Part shown: positions 1-8,890 of the stretch, piece after piece
How positions within the stretch are numbered: position 1 is the stretch's first letter
Layout: each line of letters starts with the position of its first letter
Source: AC2028 sp002373595
GTDB lineage: Bacteria; Bacillota; Clostridia; Lachnospirales; Lachnospiraceae
Direction: 5' to 3'
Assembly (NCBI GenBank): GCA_946616365.1
Contig: CAMOIX010000046.1
Coordinates: 1 to 11,791, forward strand
Length of the DNA: 11,791 nt
Notes under the pieces: model-generated
The model's database searches: none
What the model was told of the DNA's origin: nothing
What the model saw: the letters and a program-made list of their open reading frames with translations, nothing else
Program-made: the position numbers and the translations under genes

Positions 1-1040
1 TCGAGTTTCTTTTCAATGCCTTCAAGTCCGGCATAGATCAGAAGCGCATACACGAGATAAGGATTGCCTTCCGCATCAGGGGACCTGAGTTCCACTCTCG
101 TCTTATCCTTATACTTCTCGATATAGATGAGTTCGGATTCCTCCTCGCCCGACCAGTTGACCTTGCCGGGAGCAGTATCATTTCCGAGTCTGGAATACGA
201 CTCCTCTCTGGGATTCAGGAATATGGTAATCTCTCTTATCTTTTCGATGATGCCTGCCGCAGCATACTTTGCGACATCTCTTCCCTCACTGTCCGTTGCA
301 AAGATATTGATATGATATCCGTTGCCCGGCTGATCTGTAAGAGGCATCGGTGAAAAATCAGCCACAAGACCGTACCTATTGGCGATGGTAGATACTACCA
401 TCTTGAATGTAGTCATCTGGTCCGCAGCTTTTAAAGGCTTCGCATAATGGAAATCGATCTCATTCTGTCCGGGTCCTCTCTCATGATGAGATCTCTCGGG
501 GACAAGTCCCATCCTCTCTATCGTAAGGCTTATCTCACGCCTGACATTCTCGCATTTATCGGCAGGTGCTATATCCATATATCCTGCATGGTCATAGGGA
601 TTCTTGGTCGGATTGCCCTGCTCGTCCTGCTCAAAGAGATAAAACTCGGCCTCAGTGCCGAACCTGAACTCTATACCTTTTTCCTTTGCCTTATCTATGG
701 CATCCTTAAGGATCTTTCTGGTGTCGGCCTCATACTCCTCTCCGTCCGGAGTATAGAGTCCGCAGAACATACGAAGAACCTTGCCGTTATCCGGTCTCCA
801 GGGAAGTATGGCCATGGTATCCGGATCGGGCTTCAGATAGAGATTGGCATAGGGACTGTTCTTAAGCCCTGCGATGTTTCTCGAATTGATCGCAATACCA
901 TCCTCAAATGCCTTCTTTATCTCTCCCGGCATAACGGATATATTTTTCTGTATACCGAAAGCATCGCGGAATGCGAGTCTGATGAACTTCACATCCTCCT
1001 CTTCGATATATTTCATTACCTCTGCAAATCTCTCATCCAT
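1..1040 (-). CDS. glnA: Glutamine synthetase family protein (type I fold), 3' end outside window
   Basis: The first 346 codons are visible; the C terminus lies beyond position 1. The start MDERFAEVMKYIEEEDVKFI is chosen because AGGAGG sits 10 nt upstream, in the 17-nt gap after pyrG. Canonical glutamine synthetase makes glutamine from glutamate, ammonium and ATP in the cytoplasm. Family blocks are recognisable: GTEAEFYLF (metal ligands like E129/E131), SHHERGPGQNEIDF (like E212/E220), GNGYHIN (like H269), and RVELRSPDAEGNPYL (like E357/R359). The protein is divergent elsewhere. The loop that normally reads FDGSSI reads INSRNI, so the ammonium-site Asp50 equivalent is Asn. The flap motif YEAP reads DTAP, losing the Glu327 equivalent. 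The usual NRS..R segment reads EEESELIY, losing two ATP-site arginines. It may be a variant glutamine synthetase, a gamma-glutamyl ligase for another amine, or a regulatory homologue. Family membership is secure; the exact reaction is not. Confidence 0.85.
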   Translation of the reverse strand, partial: MDERFAEVMKYIEEEDVKFIRLAFRDAFGIQKNISVMPGEIKKAFEDGIAINSRNIAGLKNSPYANLYLKPDPDTMAILPWRPDNGKVLRMFCGLYTPDGEEYEADTRKILKDAIDKAKEKGIEFRFGTEAEFYLFEQDEQGNPTKNPYDHAGYMDIAPADKCENVRREISLTIERMGLVPERSHHERGPGQNEIDFHYAKPLKAADQMTTFKMVVSTIANRYGLVADFSPMPLTDQPGNGYHINIFATDSEGRDVAKYAAAGIIEKIREITIFLNPREESYSRLGNDTAPGKVNWSGEEESELIYIEKYKDKTRVELRSPDAEGNPYLVYALLIYAGLEGIEKKL

Positions 1041-1057
1041 ATATCAGAAGCCTCCTG

Positions 1058-2674
1058 TCAATTTCTCATTTCATTATAGCATTCACATGCCGCGCCGACA
1101 AAACCTTTGAAAACGGGATGAGGTCTGTTCGGTCTGGACTTAAACTCAGGATGGAACTGTACCCCGAGATAGAAAGGATGATCCTTTATCTCAACGGTCT
1201 CAACGAGCACCTTATCCGGTGACGTTCCTGAAATGACAAGTCCCGCATTCTGAAGTACTTCTCTGTAATCATTATTAAACTCATATCTGTGTCTGTGTCT
1301 CTCCGATATGCTATCGCTTCCGTAACACTTCTCCATAAGAGACCCCTTAAGTATGTCACAGGGATAACTTCCGAGTCTTAAGGTTCCTCCCTTATCCACG
1401 CTGTCAGACTGACCGGGCATGAAATCGATGACCTTATGCTCGGAAGGATTATGGAACTCACCGGAGCAAGCATCCTTGATACCGGCTACATTCCTTGCAT
1501 ATTCTATAACTGCGATCTGCATTCCGAGACAGATTCCGAGATAAGGGATCTTATTCTCTCGCGCATATCTGGCGGAGAGTATCATACCCTCTATTCCTCT
1601 GTCGCCAAATCCTCCGGGAACGATGATAGCCGACAGATCCGCAAACTTCTCCTCATAATCCTCCTCGGTGATGGTCTCTGAATCGAGCCATTTGATATTG
1701 ATATGCGCGCCGTATTCATATCCTGCATGAGCGAGAGCTTCCGCAACGGAGAGATATGCATCATGGAGCTGTACATACTTTCCGACAAGTCCTATGGTTA
1801 TCTCCTTGTCTCTCTTTTCGATCCTTCTTACAAGTTCATTCCATTCGGAAAGATCGGGAGCAGGAGCATCTATACCAAGTTCCCTGCATACCACTCCTGA
1901 GAAATTGCTCTTCTCGAGCATAAGAGGTGCCTCATAGAGACTGTCCAAAGTCCTGTTCTCGATTACGCAGTCTTCTTTTACATTACAGAACATTGATATC
2001 TTCTTGAAGATACTCTCCTCCAAAGGCTCATTACAGCGAAGGACGATGATATTGGGTGCGATACCCATTCCCTGCAGTTCCTTGACAGAATGCTGTGTCG
2101 GTTTGGATTTGTGTTCGCACGATCCGTGAAGATAAGGGACAAGAGTGACATGAATAAAGAGGCTGTTGCCCGCACCGGCTTCAAGGGATATCTGTCTGGC
2201 AGCCTCAAGAAAGGGCTGTGATTCTATATCTCCTATGGTTCCTCCGATCTCCGTTATAACGACATCCGCTTCCTTCTCCTTGCCGGCGCGATATACGAAT
2301 TCCTTGATCTCATTGGTGATATGGGGAATTACCTGAACCGTCGATCCGAGGTACTCTCCTCTTCTTTCCTTATTGAGAACATTCCAATAGACTTTACCCG
2401 AGGTGAGATTCGAATATTTCGTAAGATCCTCATCTATGAATCTCTCATAATGTCCGAGATCGAGATCCGTCTCCGCTCCGTCCTCGGTAACATATACTTC
2501 TCCATGCTGATAAGGGCTCATCGTACCGGGGTCAACATTGATATACGGATCCAGCTTCTGTGCTGCAACCTTAAGACCTCTTGATTTAAGGAGTCTTCCC
2601 AGCGATGCTGCAGTAATTCCTTTACCCAGTCCGGATACAACACCTCCGGTAACAAAAATATATTTAGTCATCAT
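1058..2674 (-). CDS. pyrG: CTP synthase (glutamine hydrolysing)
   Basis: Cytosolic enzyme that converts UTP to CTP using ATP and glutamine, the last step of pyrimidine nucleotide synthesis. The full-length 538-residue protein has an N-terminal amidoligase domain with the P-loop VTGGVVSGLGKG (about 8-19) and the TEIGGTIGDIES block (141-152). The C-terminal class I glutaminase domain (from about 293) carries the nucleophile Cys382 in LGICLGMQ and the His508/Glu510 pair in FHPEF. All catalytic residues are present. Two adjacent ATGs begin the gene. The family usually starts MTKYIFVTGG, which is the second ATG (2671), and the AAAGGA ribosome binding site is 8 nt from it and 5 nt from the first, so either is possible. 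It lies 12 nt after gltD and 17 nt before the glutamine synthetase gene, so it is almost certainly cotranscribed with both. This is an unusual partner for glutamate synthase, sharing glutamine as substrate. Confidence 0.97.
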   Translation of the reverse strand: MMTKYIFVTGGVVSGLGKGITAASLGRLLKSRGLKVAAQKLDPYINVDPGTMSPYQHGEVYVTEDGAETDLDLGHYERFIDEDLTKYSNLTSGKVYWNVLNKERRGEYLGSTVQVIPHITNEIKEFVYRAGKEKEADVVITEIGGTIGDIESQPFLEAARQISLEAGAGNSLFIHVTLVPYLHGSCEHKSKPTQHSVKELQGMGIAPNIIVLRCNEPLEESIFKKISMFCNVKEDCVIENRTLDSLYEAPLMLEKSNFSGVVCRELGIDAPAPDLSEWNELVRRIEKRDKEITIGLVGKYVQLHDAYLSVAEALAHAGYEYGAHINIKWLDSETITEEDYEEKFADLSAIIVPGGFGDRGIEGMILSARYARENKIPYLGICLGMQIAVIEYARNVAGIKDACSGEFHNPSEHKVIDFMPGQSDSVDKGGTLRLGSYPCDILKGSLMEKCYGSDSISERHRHRYEFNNDYREVLQNAGLVISGTSPDKVLVETVEIKDHPFYLGVQFHPEFKSRPNRPHPVFKGFVGAACECYNEMRN

Positions 2675-2686
2675 CCATTTCCTTTC

Positions 2687-4171
2687 CTACAGATTGCTGT
2701 ATCCCATAAGTGCTTCATCGACTTCCTTAGCCGCTTTTCTGCCCTCGGCTATCGCCCTTACGACGAGCGACTGTCCTATATGCATATCTCCTGTGACATA
2801 GATCCTGTCCGCGGATGTGGCATGCTTGCCAAGTCCCGTCTTAACATTTGTCCTGGCATCAAGCTCGACTCCGAAATCATCAGTCACATATTTCTCACTT
2901 CCGAGGAATCCGGCAGCTATCAAAACAAGCTGTGCGGGAACGGTCTTCTCCGATCCTTCCACGGGTATCATTTCAAATCTTCCTGTCTCCTCATTCTTCC
3001 TGGATTCAAGAGAAATGAGAACGACTTCTTTGAGATTGCCTTTTTTATCTTTGACGAATTCCTTTACGGTTGTCTGATATATCCTCGGATCATTTCCGAA
3101 TACTGCTATCGCTTCCTCCTGGCCGTAATCGGTCTTAAGGACTCTAGGCCACTCGGGCCAGGGATTGGATGCTGTCCTGCACGCAGGGGGCTTCGGCATC
3201 ATCTCAAGCTGTGTCACGCTCTTTGCTCCGAGCCTTATAGAAGTACCGACACAATCATTACCGGTATCTCCTCCTCCTATAACAATGACATCCCTGCCCT
3301 TTACAAGATCCTCGGGGATCTTTTCGAAATCACTGTCAAGAAGCCTCTTGGTGACCTCTGAAAGGAAATCCACGGCAAATCTGATACCGTTTGCATCTCT
3401 TCCGGGTGCTTTGATATCTCTCGGATTTGACGCACCACAAGCAAGTATTATCTTATCAAATTCTTTTAACAATCCGGATGCCGGTATATCCTTGCCGATA
3501 TCGGTGCTGATCACAAAATTGATACCCGCTTCTTCCATAAGTTTTACTCTTCGGTCTATCACCGACTTGTCGAGTTTCATATTCGGTATACCGTATCTGA
3601 GCAGTCCTCCTATACGGTCGCTTCTTTCATATACGGTCACACTGTGTCCTCTCCTGTTGAGAAGCTGCGCAGCTGCAAGACCGGAAGGACCGCTTCCTAC
3701 TACAGCGATTTTTTTACCCGTTCTGATCTCGGGTACCTCTTCCTTTACCAGACCGTTTTCATATGCATACTCTATGACAGCCCGCTCGTTTTCCTTGGCG
3801 CAGACCGGTTCATCGGAATATCCGCAGGTACATGCAGCTTCGCAGAGCGCCGGACATACTCTGGATGTAAACTCCGGAAAACTGTGTGTGATCGAGAGTC
3901 TTCTGTATGCCTCCTCCATCCTTCCTCTGTATACGAGATCATTTATCTCGGGTATAAGGTTATTGAGAGGGCATCCGGACATCATTCCCGATATCATGAG
4001 TCCCGCCTGACAGAAAGGCACACCGCAGTCCATGCATCTGGCTGCCTGCTCTCTCTGCTGCTTTAAGGGAAGACTACCGTGAAACTCCTTAAAATCCTTC
4101 AGCCTGTCCTTCTCACTCCTGACAGGTCCTACTTCTCTTTTATACTCCAGAAATCCGCTTGCTTTTCCCAT
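2687..4171 (-). CDS. gltD: NADPH-dependent glutamate synthase, small (beta) subunit
   Basis: This 494-residue flavoprotein takes electrons from NADPH and passes them through FAD and Fe-S clusters to the large subunit GltB for reductive glutamate synthesis. The N-terminal Fe-S domain shows the cysteine set CMDCGVPFC (46-54), Cys67 and the CPALCEAACTC group (106-116). A first Rossmann motif, VVGSGPSGLAAAQLL (157-171), fits FAD, and a second, VIGGGDTGNDC (297-307), fits NADPH. The family block CRTASNPWPEWP (331-342) and the C-terminal GDMHIGQSLVV FAD segment (461-471) are present. Length is normal. Its ATG shares one base with the gltB stop (TAATG), and its ribosome binding site GGAGGTG lies inside the last gltB codons, so the two subunits are probably translationally coupled. 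The presence of gltD next to gltB argues for the NADPH type, not the ferredoxin type, of glutamate synthase. Confidence 0.97.
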   Translation of the reverse strand: MGKASGFLEYKREVGPVRSEKDRLKDFKEFHGSLPLKQQREQAARCMDCGVPFCQAGLMISGMMSGCPLNNLIPEINDLVYRGRMEEAYRRLSITHSFPEFTSRVCPALCEAACTCGYSDEPVCAKENERAVIEYAYENGLVKEEVPEIRTGKKIAVVGSGPSGLAAAQLLNRRGHSVTVYERSDRIGGLLRYGIPNMKLDKSVIDRRVKLMEEAGINFVISTDIGKDIPASGLLKEFDKIILACGASNPRDIKAPGRDANGIRFAVDFLSEVTKRLLDSDFEKIPEDLVKGRDVIVIGGGDTGNDCVGTSIRLGAKSVTQLEMMPKPPACRTASNPWPEWPRVLKTDYGQEEAIAVFGNDPRIYQTTVKEFVKDKKGNLKEVVLISLESRKNEETGRFEMIPVEGSEKTVPAQLVLIAAGFLGSEKYVTDDFGVELDARTNVKTGLGKHATSADRIYVTGDMHIGQSLVVRAIAEGRKAAKEVDEALMGYSNL

Positions 4172-7100
4172 TAGTTCTCACCTCCGACAAAGGATCTGAA
4201 TGCTTCGATCTTGGCAGTCTCGGGATCTGCTCCCTGTTCCTCGAATCCGGCGATCTTTTTAAGCATCGTCTTGTAATCCGAAGGTATTATCTTTTTGAAT
4301 GAAGGAGCATACTCATCGAAATGATCAAGGATCTCCTTTCCTTTTTTCGATCCCGTAACTTCCACATGCTCAGCTATGATCGCACGGAGCTCCTCGAGAT
4401 CATTCTTGTGCTCGACATTCTCCATAAACACAAGCTGCTTGTTGAGATTCTTGTACAGCTTGTTTCCTTCATCAAGCACATACGCGATACCGCCGCTCAT
4501 ACCTGCAGCAAAGTTCTTGCCGGTCTCACCGAGGATGACCACACATCCGCCGGTCATGTACTCACAGCCATGCTCGCCGACTCCCTCTACTACAGCAAGT
4601 GCTCCGGAATTTCTGATACAGAATCTCTCACCTGCCATTCCGGCTATGAACACTCTTCCGGATGTAGCGCCGTAGAGAGCCACATTACCGACGAGGATAT
4701 TCTCATGAGGATCATACTTTGCTTCCGCAGGTGCAGCCACTGACAGTTTTCCGCCGGAGAGTCCCTTTCCGAAATAGTCATTGCTGTCTCCGGTAAGTCT
4801 GAGCGTGAGGCCCTTGGGAATGAATGCTCCGAAGCTCTGTCCGCCCGAGCCCTTGCAGTCGATCACTATGGTATCATCATCAAGTCCTTCGGGATGATTC
4901 CTTGTAATCTCAGCACCGAGAAGCGTTCCGAAAGTTCTGTCGATACTGTTGAGTTCAACCGATATCGATGTCTTCTTTTTTTCTTTTATAGCTTTCTTTA
5001 TGTCCTTGGAAGCAAGGAGTACCGTCTCATCCTTGGTCTTCTCGAGTCCGAAATCATAGAGCTTGGCGGGATCAAAGAAGACTCCTTCTCTGCTGTCATC
5101 GGGAGTGCCGCAAAGTATCCTGGAGAGATCTATATGATCCTTGTCTGCTCCGAGATCATCCTTTCTCTTAAGCAGGTCTGTCCTTCCAACCAGTTCATTG
5201 ACTGTACGTACGCCAAGGCTGCTCATGATCTCACGAAGCTGTCTTGCGATAAAGATCATAAAGTTCTCTACATATTCCGGCTTTCCGGCAAATCTCTTTC
5301 TAAGCTCGGGATTCTGCGTCGCCACACCCATCGGGCATGTATCCGACTGACAAGCTCTCATCATTACACATCCGAGTGTAACAAGAGGAGCCGTGGCGAA
5401 TCCAAACTCCTCAGCACCGAGGATAGCTGCGATCGCTACATCTCTTCCACTCATAAGTTTACCGTCGGTCTCTATCATGACTCTGTCTCTCAAGCCGTTG
5501 GCGATGAGTGTCTGATGAGTCTCTGCGAGTCCGAGTTCCCAGGGCATACCTGCATTATGTATCGATGAAAGAGGTGCAGCTCCGGTACCGCCGTCATATC
5601 CGGAAATGAGAATGACTCCGGCTCCGGCCTTTGCAACACCTGCTGCTACGGTTCCTACGCCTGCTTCGGATACAAGCTTTACGGATATTCTTGCATCCTT
5701 ATTTGCATTCTTAAGATCGTATATAAGCTGTGCCAGATCCTCTATCGAATAGATATCATGATGAGGCGGAGGCGAGATAAGGCTCACACCGGGAGTTGAA
5801 TGTCTGGTCTTTGCTATCCAGGGATAAACCTTCTTGCCGGGAAGATGTCCGCCTTCACCGGGCTTTGCTCCCTGTGCCATCTTGATCTGTATCTCCTTGG
5901 CGCTGACCAGATATCTGCTCGTTACGCCGAATCTTCCGCTCGCCACCTGCTTTATCGCAGAGCTTCTGTCATTGTCGGTTCCCGCAGAGAGGATCCTCTC
6001 CTCGCTCTCTCCTCCCTCGCCGCTGTTAGACTTGCCGTGCAGTCTGTTCATCGCGATGGCGAGAGTCTGATGTGCCTCCTCGGATATGGAGCCATACGAC
6101 ATAGCTCCTGTCTTAAATCTCTTAACTATGGATTCCTCACTCTCAACTTCCGAAAGAGGAACTCCTTTTTCAGGATATACAAAATCAAGCAGACTCCTTA
6201 AGTATCCCGTATTCTCGGAATCCACAAGCTTGGTATATTCCTTAAACTTCTCGTAATCGCCCTCCCTGGTGGATGCCTGAAGAGCGTGTATGGTCTGCGG
6301 ATTGTATCTGTGATTCTCTCCGCCGCTTCTGAGCTTGTGTCTGCCCATAGCGGTAAGTTCCATATTGGCAGGGAGTCCCAGCGGATCGAATGCTCTGCTG
6401 TGCTGTCTGTCTGCAGCCGCTCCTATCTCATCGAGTGTGATACCGCCTATCCTGCTCACGGTTCCGGGGAAATAATCATTTATAACAGACTCGGAAATAC
6501 CGATGGCCTCGAAGATCTTGCTGCCCTGATAGGACTGTATCGTCGATATTCCCATCTTTGATGCGATCTTTACTATACCGAAGAGTATCGCATTGTCATA
6601 ATCTTCAGCAGCTGCATAATAATCCTTATCAAGCAATTCCTCATCAACAAGCTCCGCGATACAAGCATGAGCAAGATAAGGATTGACTGCGGAAGCACCG
6701 TATCCGAGAAGAGTAGCAAAGTGATGTACTTCACAGGGCTCACCCGATTCGAGTATGAGTGACATTGCGGTACACTTCTTGGTCTCTACGAGATGTTTGT
6801 GTACAGCGGATACCGCAAGGAGCGAAGGGATCGCAACATGGTTCTCATCCACTCCTCTGTCGGAAAGGATGATGATGTTGGCGCCTTCCTTATATGCTTT
6901 GTCTACTTCTACAAAGAGGTGATCGAGCACTCTCTTCATCGGAGTACTCTTGTAGAAAAGGATCGAGATCTTCGATACTTTGAATCCATCCCTCTTCATA
7001 TTCTCGATCTTGAGGAGATCCAGATCGGCGAGGATGGGGTTATTGATCTTGAGCACCTGGCAGTTCTCGGGTTTCTCTTCAAGGAGATTTCCGTTCTTTC

Positions 7101-8730
7101 CGACATATACCGTGCGCGATGTCACTATCTCTTCTCTCTGCGCATCAATGGGAGGGTTGGTTACCTGCGCAAAGAGCTGTTTGAAATAGTAGAACAGCGG
7201 CTGATACTGGTCGGAAAGAACGGCTATCGGAGTATCTATACCCATGGATCCGATCGCCTCTGTGCCGTTAAGCGCCATATTGAGGAGACCGTCATGATAA
7301 TTCTCCCAGGTATAGCCAAATGCTTTCTGAAGTTTCCTTATCTGCTGCGTATCGATCTGAGGAACTTTCTTATTGGGAATCTTGATATCCTTAAGAAGAG
7401 TAAGCTTGCTGTCGAGCCATTCTCCGTAGGGCTTTCCGAGCGCGTACTTTTCCTTGATCTCGTCATCATAGATGATCTTCTTCTGTTTGGTATCAATGAC
7501 AAGGAGCTTGCCGGGATGAAGTCTTTCCTTCTTAACCACATGGGATTCATCGAGAGGAAGCACACCGACCTCCGAAGAAAGGATCAGTCTGCCGTCATCC
7601 ATTATCACATATCTCGAAGGTCTAAGGCCGTTACGGTCAAGGATAGCTCCCATGACATCTCCGTCCGAGAAAAGGATCGAAGCAGGTCCGTCCCAGGGCT
7701 CCATCATGGTCGCATAGTACTGATAGAAATCTCTCTCCTCCTGAGTAAGGGTCTCATTGTGAGTCCAAGGCTCAGGGATCATAACGGACATGGCAAGCGG
7801 AAGATCAAGTCCGCTCATTACGAGGAATTCAAGTGTATTATCAAGCATAGCGGAATCCGATCCGCTCTGTGAGATAACGGGCAGCACCTTGGTCATATCC
7901 TCTGCAGAGAAAAGATCGGTATGCATGGTCTCTTCTCTTGCAAGCATCTTATCGGCGTTACCCTTTATGGTATTGATCTCTCCGTTATGTACGATGAATC
8001 TGTTGGGGTGAGCCCTGTTCCAGCTGGGCATCGTATTGGTCGAGAAACGGGAATGAACCATTGCTATCGCTGATTCATAATCCTTATCTTCAAGATCGGT
8101 AAAGAAGGTCCTGAGCTGACCTACGAGAAACATTCCCTTATAGACTATGGTCCTGCATGATAATGAGGGGACGTATGTATTGATGCTACTCTGCTCAAAC
8201 TCTCTCCTGATGATGTAGAGCATCCTGTCGAAATCAATATCTTCTTTGGCATCCGCGGGTCTTTCGATAAATGCCTGATATATATTAGGCATGCATTCTC
8301 TGGCTTTGGCACCAAGTACCTCAGGAGCGGAATCAACCTTTCTCCATGCCAGGAGCTTAAGTCCGGCTTTCCTTACAATGATCTCGAACATCGATCGCGC
8401 CTGTCTCATCTCAAGATCACTCTGAGGGAAGAAGAACATTCCGACACCGTACTGTCGTCTGCCGGGAAGGGTTACGCCCTGCTTCTTCATTATCTTTGCA
8501 AAAAATTTATGAGGGATCTGTGTGAGTATTCCTACACCGTCTCCGGTCTTTCCTTCCGCATCTTTGCCGGCTCTGTGCTCAAGATTCTCTACTATCGAAA
8601 GAGCATCACTTACCAGAGCATGTCCGGGCCTTCCCTCTATATCCACGATCGCGCCGATACCACAGTTGTCGTGTTCAAAGCTGCGATCGTAAAGTCCGTT
8701 CTCCTCAATGAATTTAAAGCCGTCCTGCAT
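4171..8730 (-). CDS. gltB: Glutamate synthase, large (alpha) subunit
   Basis: Catalyses glutamine + 2-oxoglutarate + 2 e- to 2 glutamate, the second half of the GS/GOGAT ammonium-assimilation cycle, in the cytoplasm with GltD. The frame is open from 8838, but the start at 8730 is chosen because AGGAGG lies 6 nt before it. That gives 1519 residues, normal for the family. Cys23 in HDNCGIG would be the N-terminal nucleophile after removal of a 22-residue propeptide, shorter than the 36-42 residues known in Azospirillum and E. coli. Domains in order: class II glutaminase (23 to about 420, with HSRFSTNT and HNGEINT), a central domain, the FMN synthase domain (about 860-1200, with GAMSYGSIS, KPGEGG and SGYDGGTGA), the 3Fe-4S motif Cys1121-x5-Cys1127-x4-Cys1132, and a C-terminal glycine-repeat beta-helix (about 1260-1430). 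All key residues are intact. It is the first gene after the regulatory leader. Confidence 0.97.
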   Translation of the reverse strand: MQDGFKFIEENGLYDRSFEHDNCGIGAIVDIEGRPGHALVSDALSIVENLEHRAGKDAEGKTGDGVGILTQIPHKFFAKIMKKQGVTLPGRRQYGVGMFFFPQSDLEMRQARSMFEIIVRKAGLKLLAWRKVDSAPEVLGAKARECMPNIYQAFIERPADAKEDIDFDRMLYIIRREFEQSSINTYVPSLSCRTIVYKGMFLVGQLRTFFTDLEDKDYESAIAMVHSRFSTNTMPSWNRAHPNRFIVHNGEINTIKGNADKMLAREETMHTDLFSAEDMTKVLPVISQSGSDSAMLDNTLEFLVMSGLDLPLAMSVMIPEPWTHNETLTQEERDFYQYYATMMEPWDGPASILFSDGDVMGAILDRNGLRPSRYVIMDDGRLILSSEVGVLPLDESHVVKKERLHPGKLLVIDTKQKKIIYDDEIKEKYALGKPYGEWLDSKLTLLKDIKIPNKKVPQIDTQQIRKLQKAFGYTWENYHDGLLNMALNGTEAIGSMGIDTPIAVLSDQYQPLFYYFKQLFAQVTNPPIDAQREEIVTSRTVYVGKNGNLLEEKPENCQVLKINNPILADLDLLKIENMKRDGFKVSKISILFYKSTPMKRVLDHLFVEVDKAYKEGANIIILSDRGVDENHVAIPSLLAVSAVHKHLVETKKCTAMSLILESGEPCEVHHFATLLGYGASAVNPYLAHACIAELVDEELLDKDYYAAAEDYDNAILFGIVKIASKMGISTIQSYQGSKIFEAIGISESVINDYFPGTVSRIGGITLDEIGAAADRQHSRAFDPLGLPANMELTAMGRHKLRSGGENHRYNPQTIHALQASTREGDYEKFKEYTKLVDSENTGYLRSLLDFVYPEKGVPLSEVESEESIVKRFKTGAMSYGSISEEAHQTLAIAMNRLHGKSNSGEGGESEERILSAGTDNDRSSAIKQVASGRFGVTSRYLVSAKEIQIKMAQGAKPGEGGHLPGKKVYPWIAKTRHSTPGVSLISPPPHHDIYSIEDLAQLIYDLKNANKDARISVKLVSEAGVGTVAAGVAKAGAGVILISGYDGGTGAAPLSSIHNAGMPWELGLAETHQTLIANGLRDRVMIETDGKLMSGRDVAIAAILGAEEFGFATAPLVTLGCVMMRACQSDTCPMGVATQNPELRKRFAGKPEYVENFMIFIARQLREIMSSLGVRTVNELVGRTDLLKRKDDLGADKDHIDLSRILCGTPDDSREGVFFDPAKLYDFGLEKTKDETVLLASKDIKKAIKEKKKTSISVELNSIDRTFGTLLGAEITRNHPEGLDDDTIVIDCKGSGGQSFGAFIPKGLTLRLTGDSNDYFGKGLSGGKLSVAAPAEAKYDPHENILVGNVALYGATSGRVFIAGMAGERFCIRNSGALAVVEGVGEHGCEYMTGGCVVILGETGKNFAAGMSGGIAYVLDEGNKLYKNLNKQLVFMENVEHKNDLEELRAIIAEHVEVTGSKKGKEILDHFDEYAPSFKKIIPSDYKTMLKKIAGFEEQGADPETAKIEAFRSFVGGEN
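4179..4185 (-). promoter_or_regulatory. gltD ribosome binding site inside the gltB 3' end
   Basis: GGAGGTG overlaps the Gly-Gly-Glu codons at the end of gltB, 7 nt before the gltD ATG, and the stop and start overlap as TAATG. This is a typical arrangement for translational coupling of two subunits needed in equal amounts. Confidence 0.85.
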
Positions 8731-8736
8731 CTCGAT

Positions 8737-8742
8737 CCTCCT
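8737..8742 (-). promoter_or_regulatory. gltB ribosome binding site (decides the start)
   Basis: AGGAGG is separated by 6 nt from the ATG at 8730. Upstream in-frame ATGs, such as the one at 8760, have no comparable signal and would add residues encoded by the palindromic leader. This fixes the GltB start so that the nucleophilic Cys is residue 23. Confidence 0.88.
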
Positions 8743-8764
8743 GTTCTTCTGTTGAAGCATGCTC

Positions 8765-8779
8765 GCAAATTTCATTTGC
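8765..8779. repeat. Small AT-rich hairpin in the gltB leader
   Basis: GCAAAT (8765-8770) and ATTTGC (8774-8779) form a 6-bp stem with a 3-nt loop. The sequence GCTCGC occurs in direct orientation around it (8761-8766 and 8778-8783). It is the third palindrome in about 100 nt, just upstream of the gltB ribosome binding site. Confidence 0.55.
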
Positions 8780-8784
8780 TCGCT

Positions 8785-8804
8785 GATGCGGCATTCGCCG
8801 CATC
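8785..8804. repeat. GC-rich 8-bp hairpin in the gltB leader
   Basis: GATGCGGC (8785-8792) and GCCGCATC (8797-8804) form a perfect stem; on the minus strand the loop is GAAT. It lies between the long inverted repeat and the gltB ribosome binding site, with no T-run after it. It may be an mRNA-stabilising or spacer hairpin, or part of a palindromic repeat unit with its neighbours. Confidence 0.7.
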
Positions 8805-8813
8805 GTGCTGTTA

Positions 8814-8860
8814 ATATGAAGAATACTCCTTGCCGCAAGCGTCACTCGCATTCTTCATAT
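8814..8860. repeat. Long inverted repeat with internal hairpins in the gltB leader
   Basis: Eleven-base perfect arms, ATATGAAGAAT (8814-8824) and ATTCTTCATAT (8850-8860), enclose 25 nt. That interior can itself fold into two mini-hairpins (CTTG/CAAG at about 8829-8839 and GCG/CGC at about 8839-8849), so the RNA or DNA could form a three-way junction. It has no T-tract and does not look like a terminator. It could be a fragment of a small dispersed palindromic element; one copy in one window cannot show that. Confidence 0.7.
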
Positions 8861-8890
8861 AAACATCAATGCTTCTCATTGCTAACGCAC

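Noticed and set aside
6793..7872. A 359-codon open frame on the plus strand opposite gltB, and similar long plus-strand frames at 3165-4010 and 447-1079.
   Set aside because: They are antisense shadows of intact conserved genes. Their translations are low-complexity or lack recognisable domains, and they have no supporting start signals.
8731..8838. Upstream extension of gltB by 36 residues to 8838.
   Set aside because: It has no Shine-Dalgarno signal and would translate the palindromic leader, while AGGAGG precedes the ATG at 8730, which also gives a proper propeptide length.
8811..8879. Possible 22-codon leader peptide on the minus strand (starts MRSIDVYMKN) across the long inverted repeat.
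   Set aside because: There is no ribosome binding site before its ATG, it lies after the terminator, and its sequence is dictated by the palindrome, so a chance open frame is more likely.
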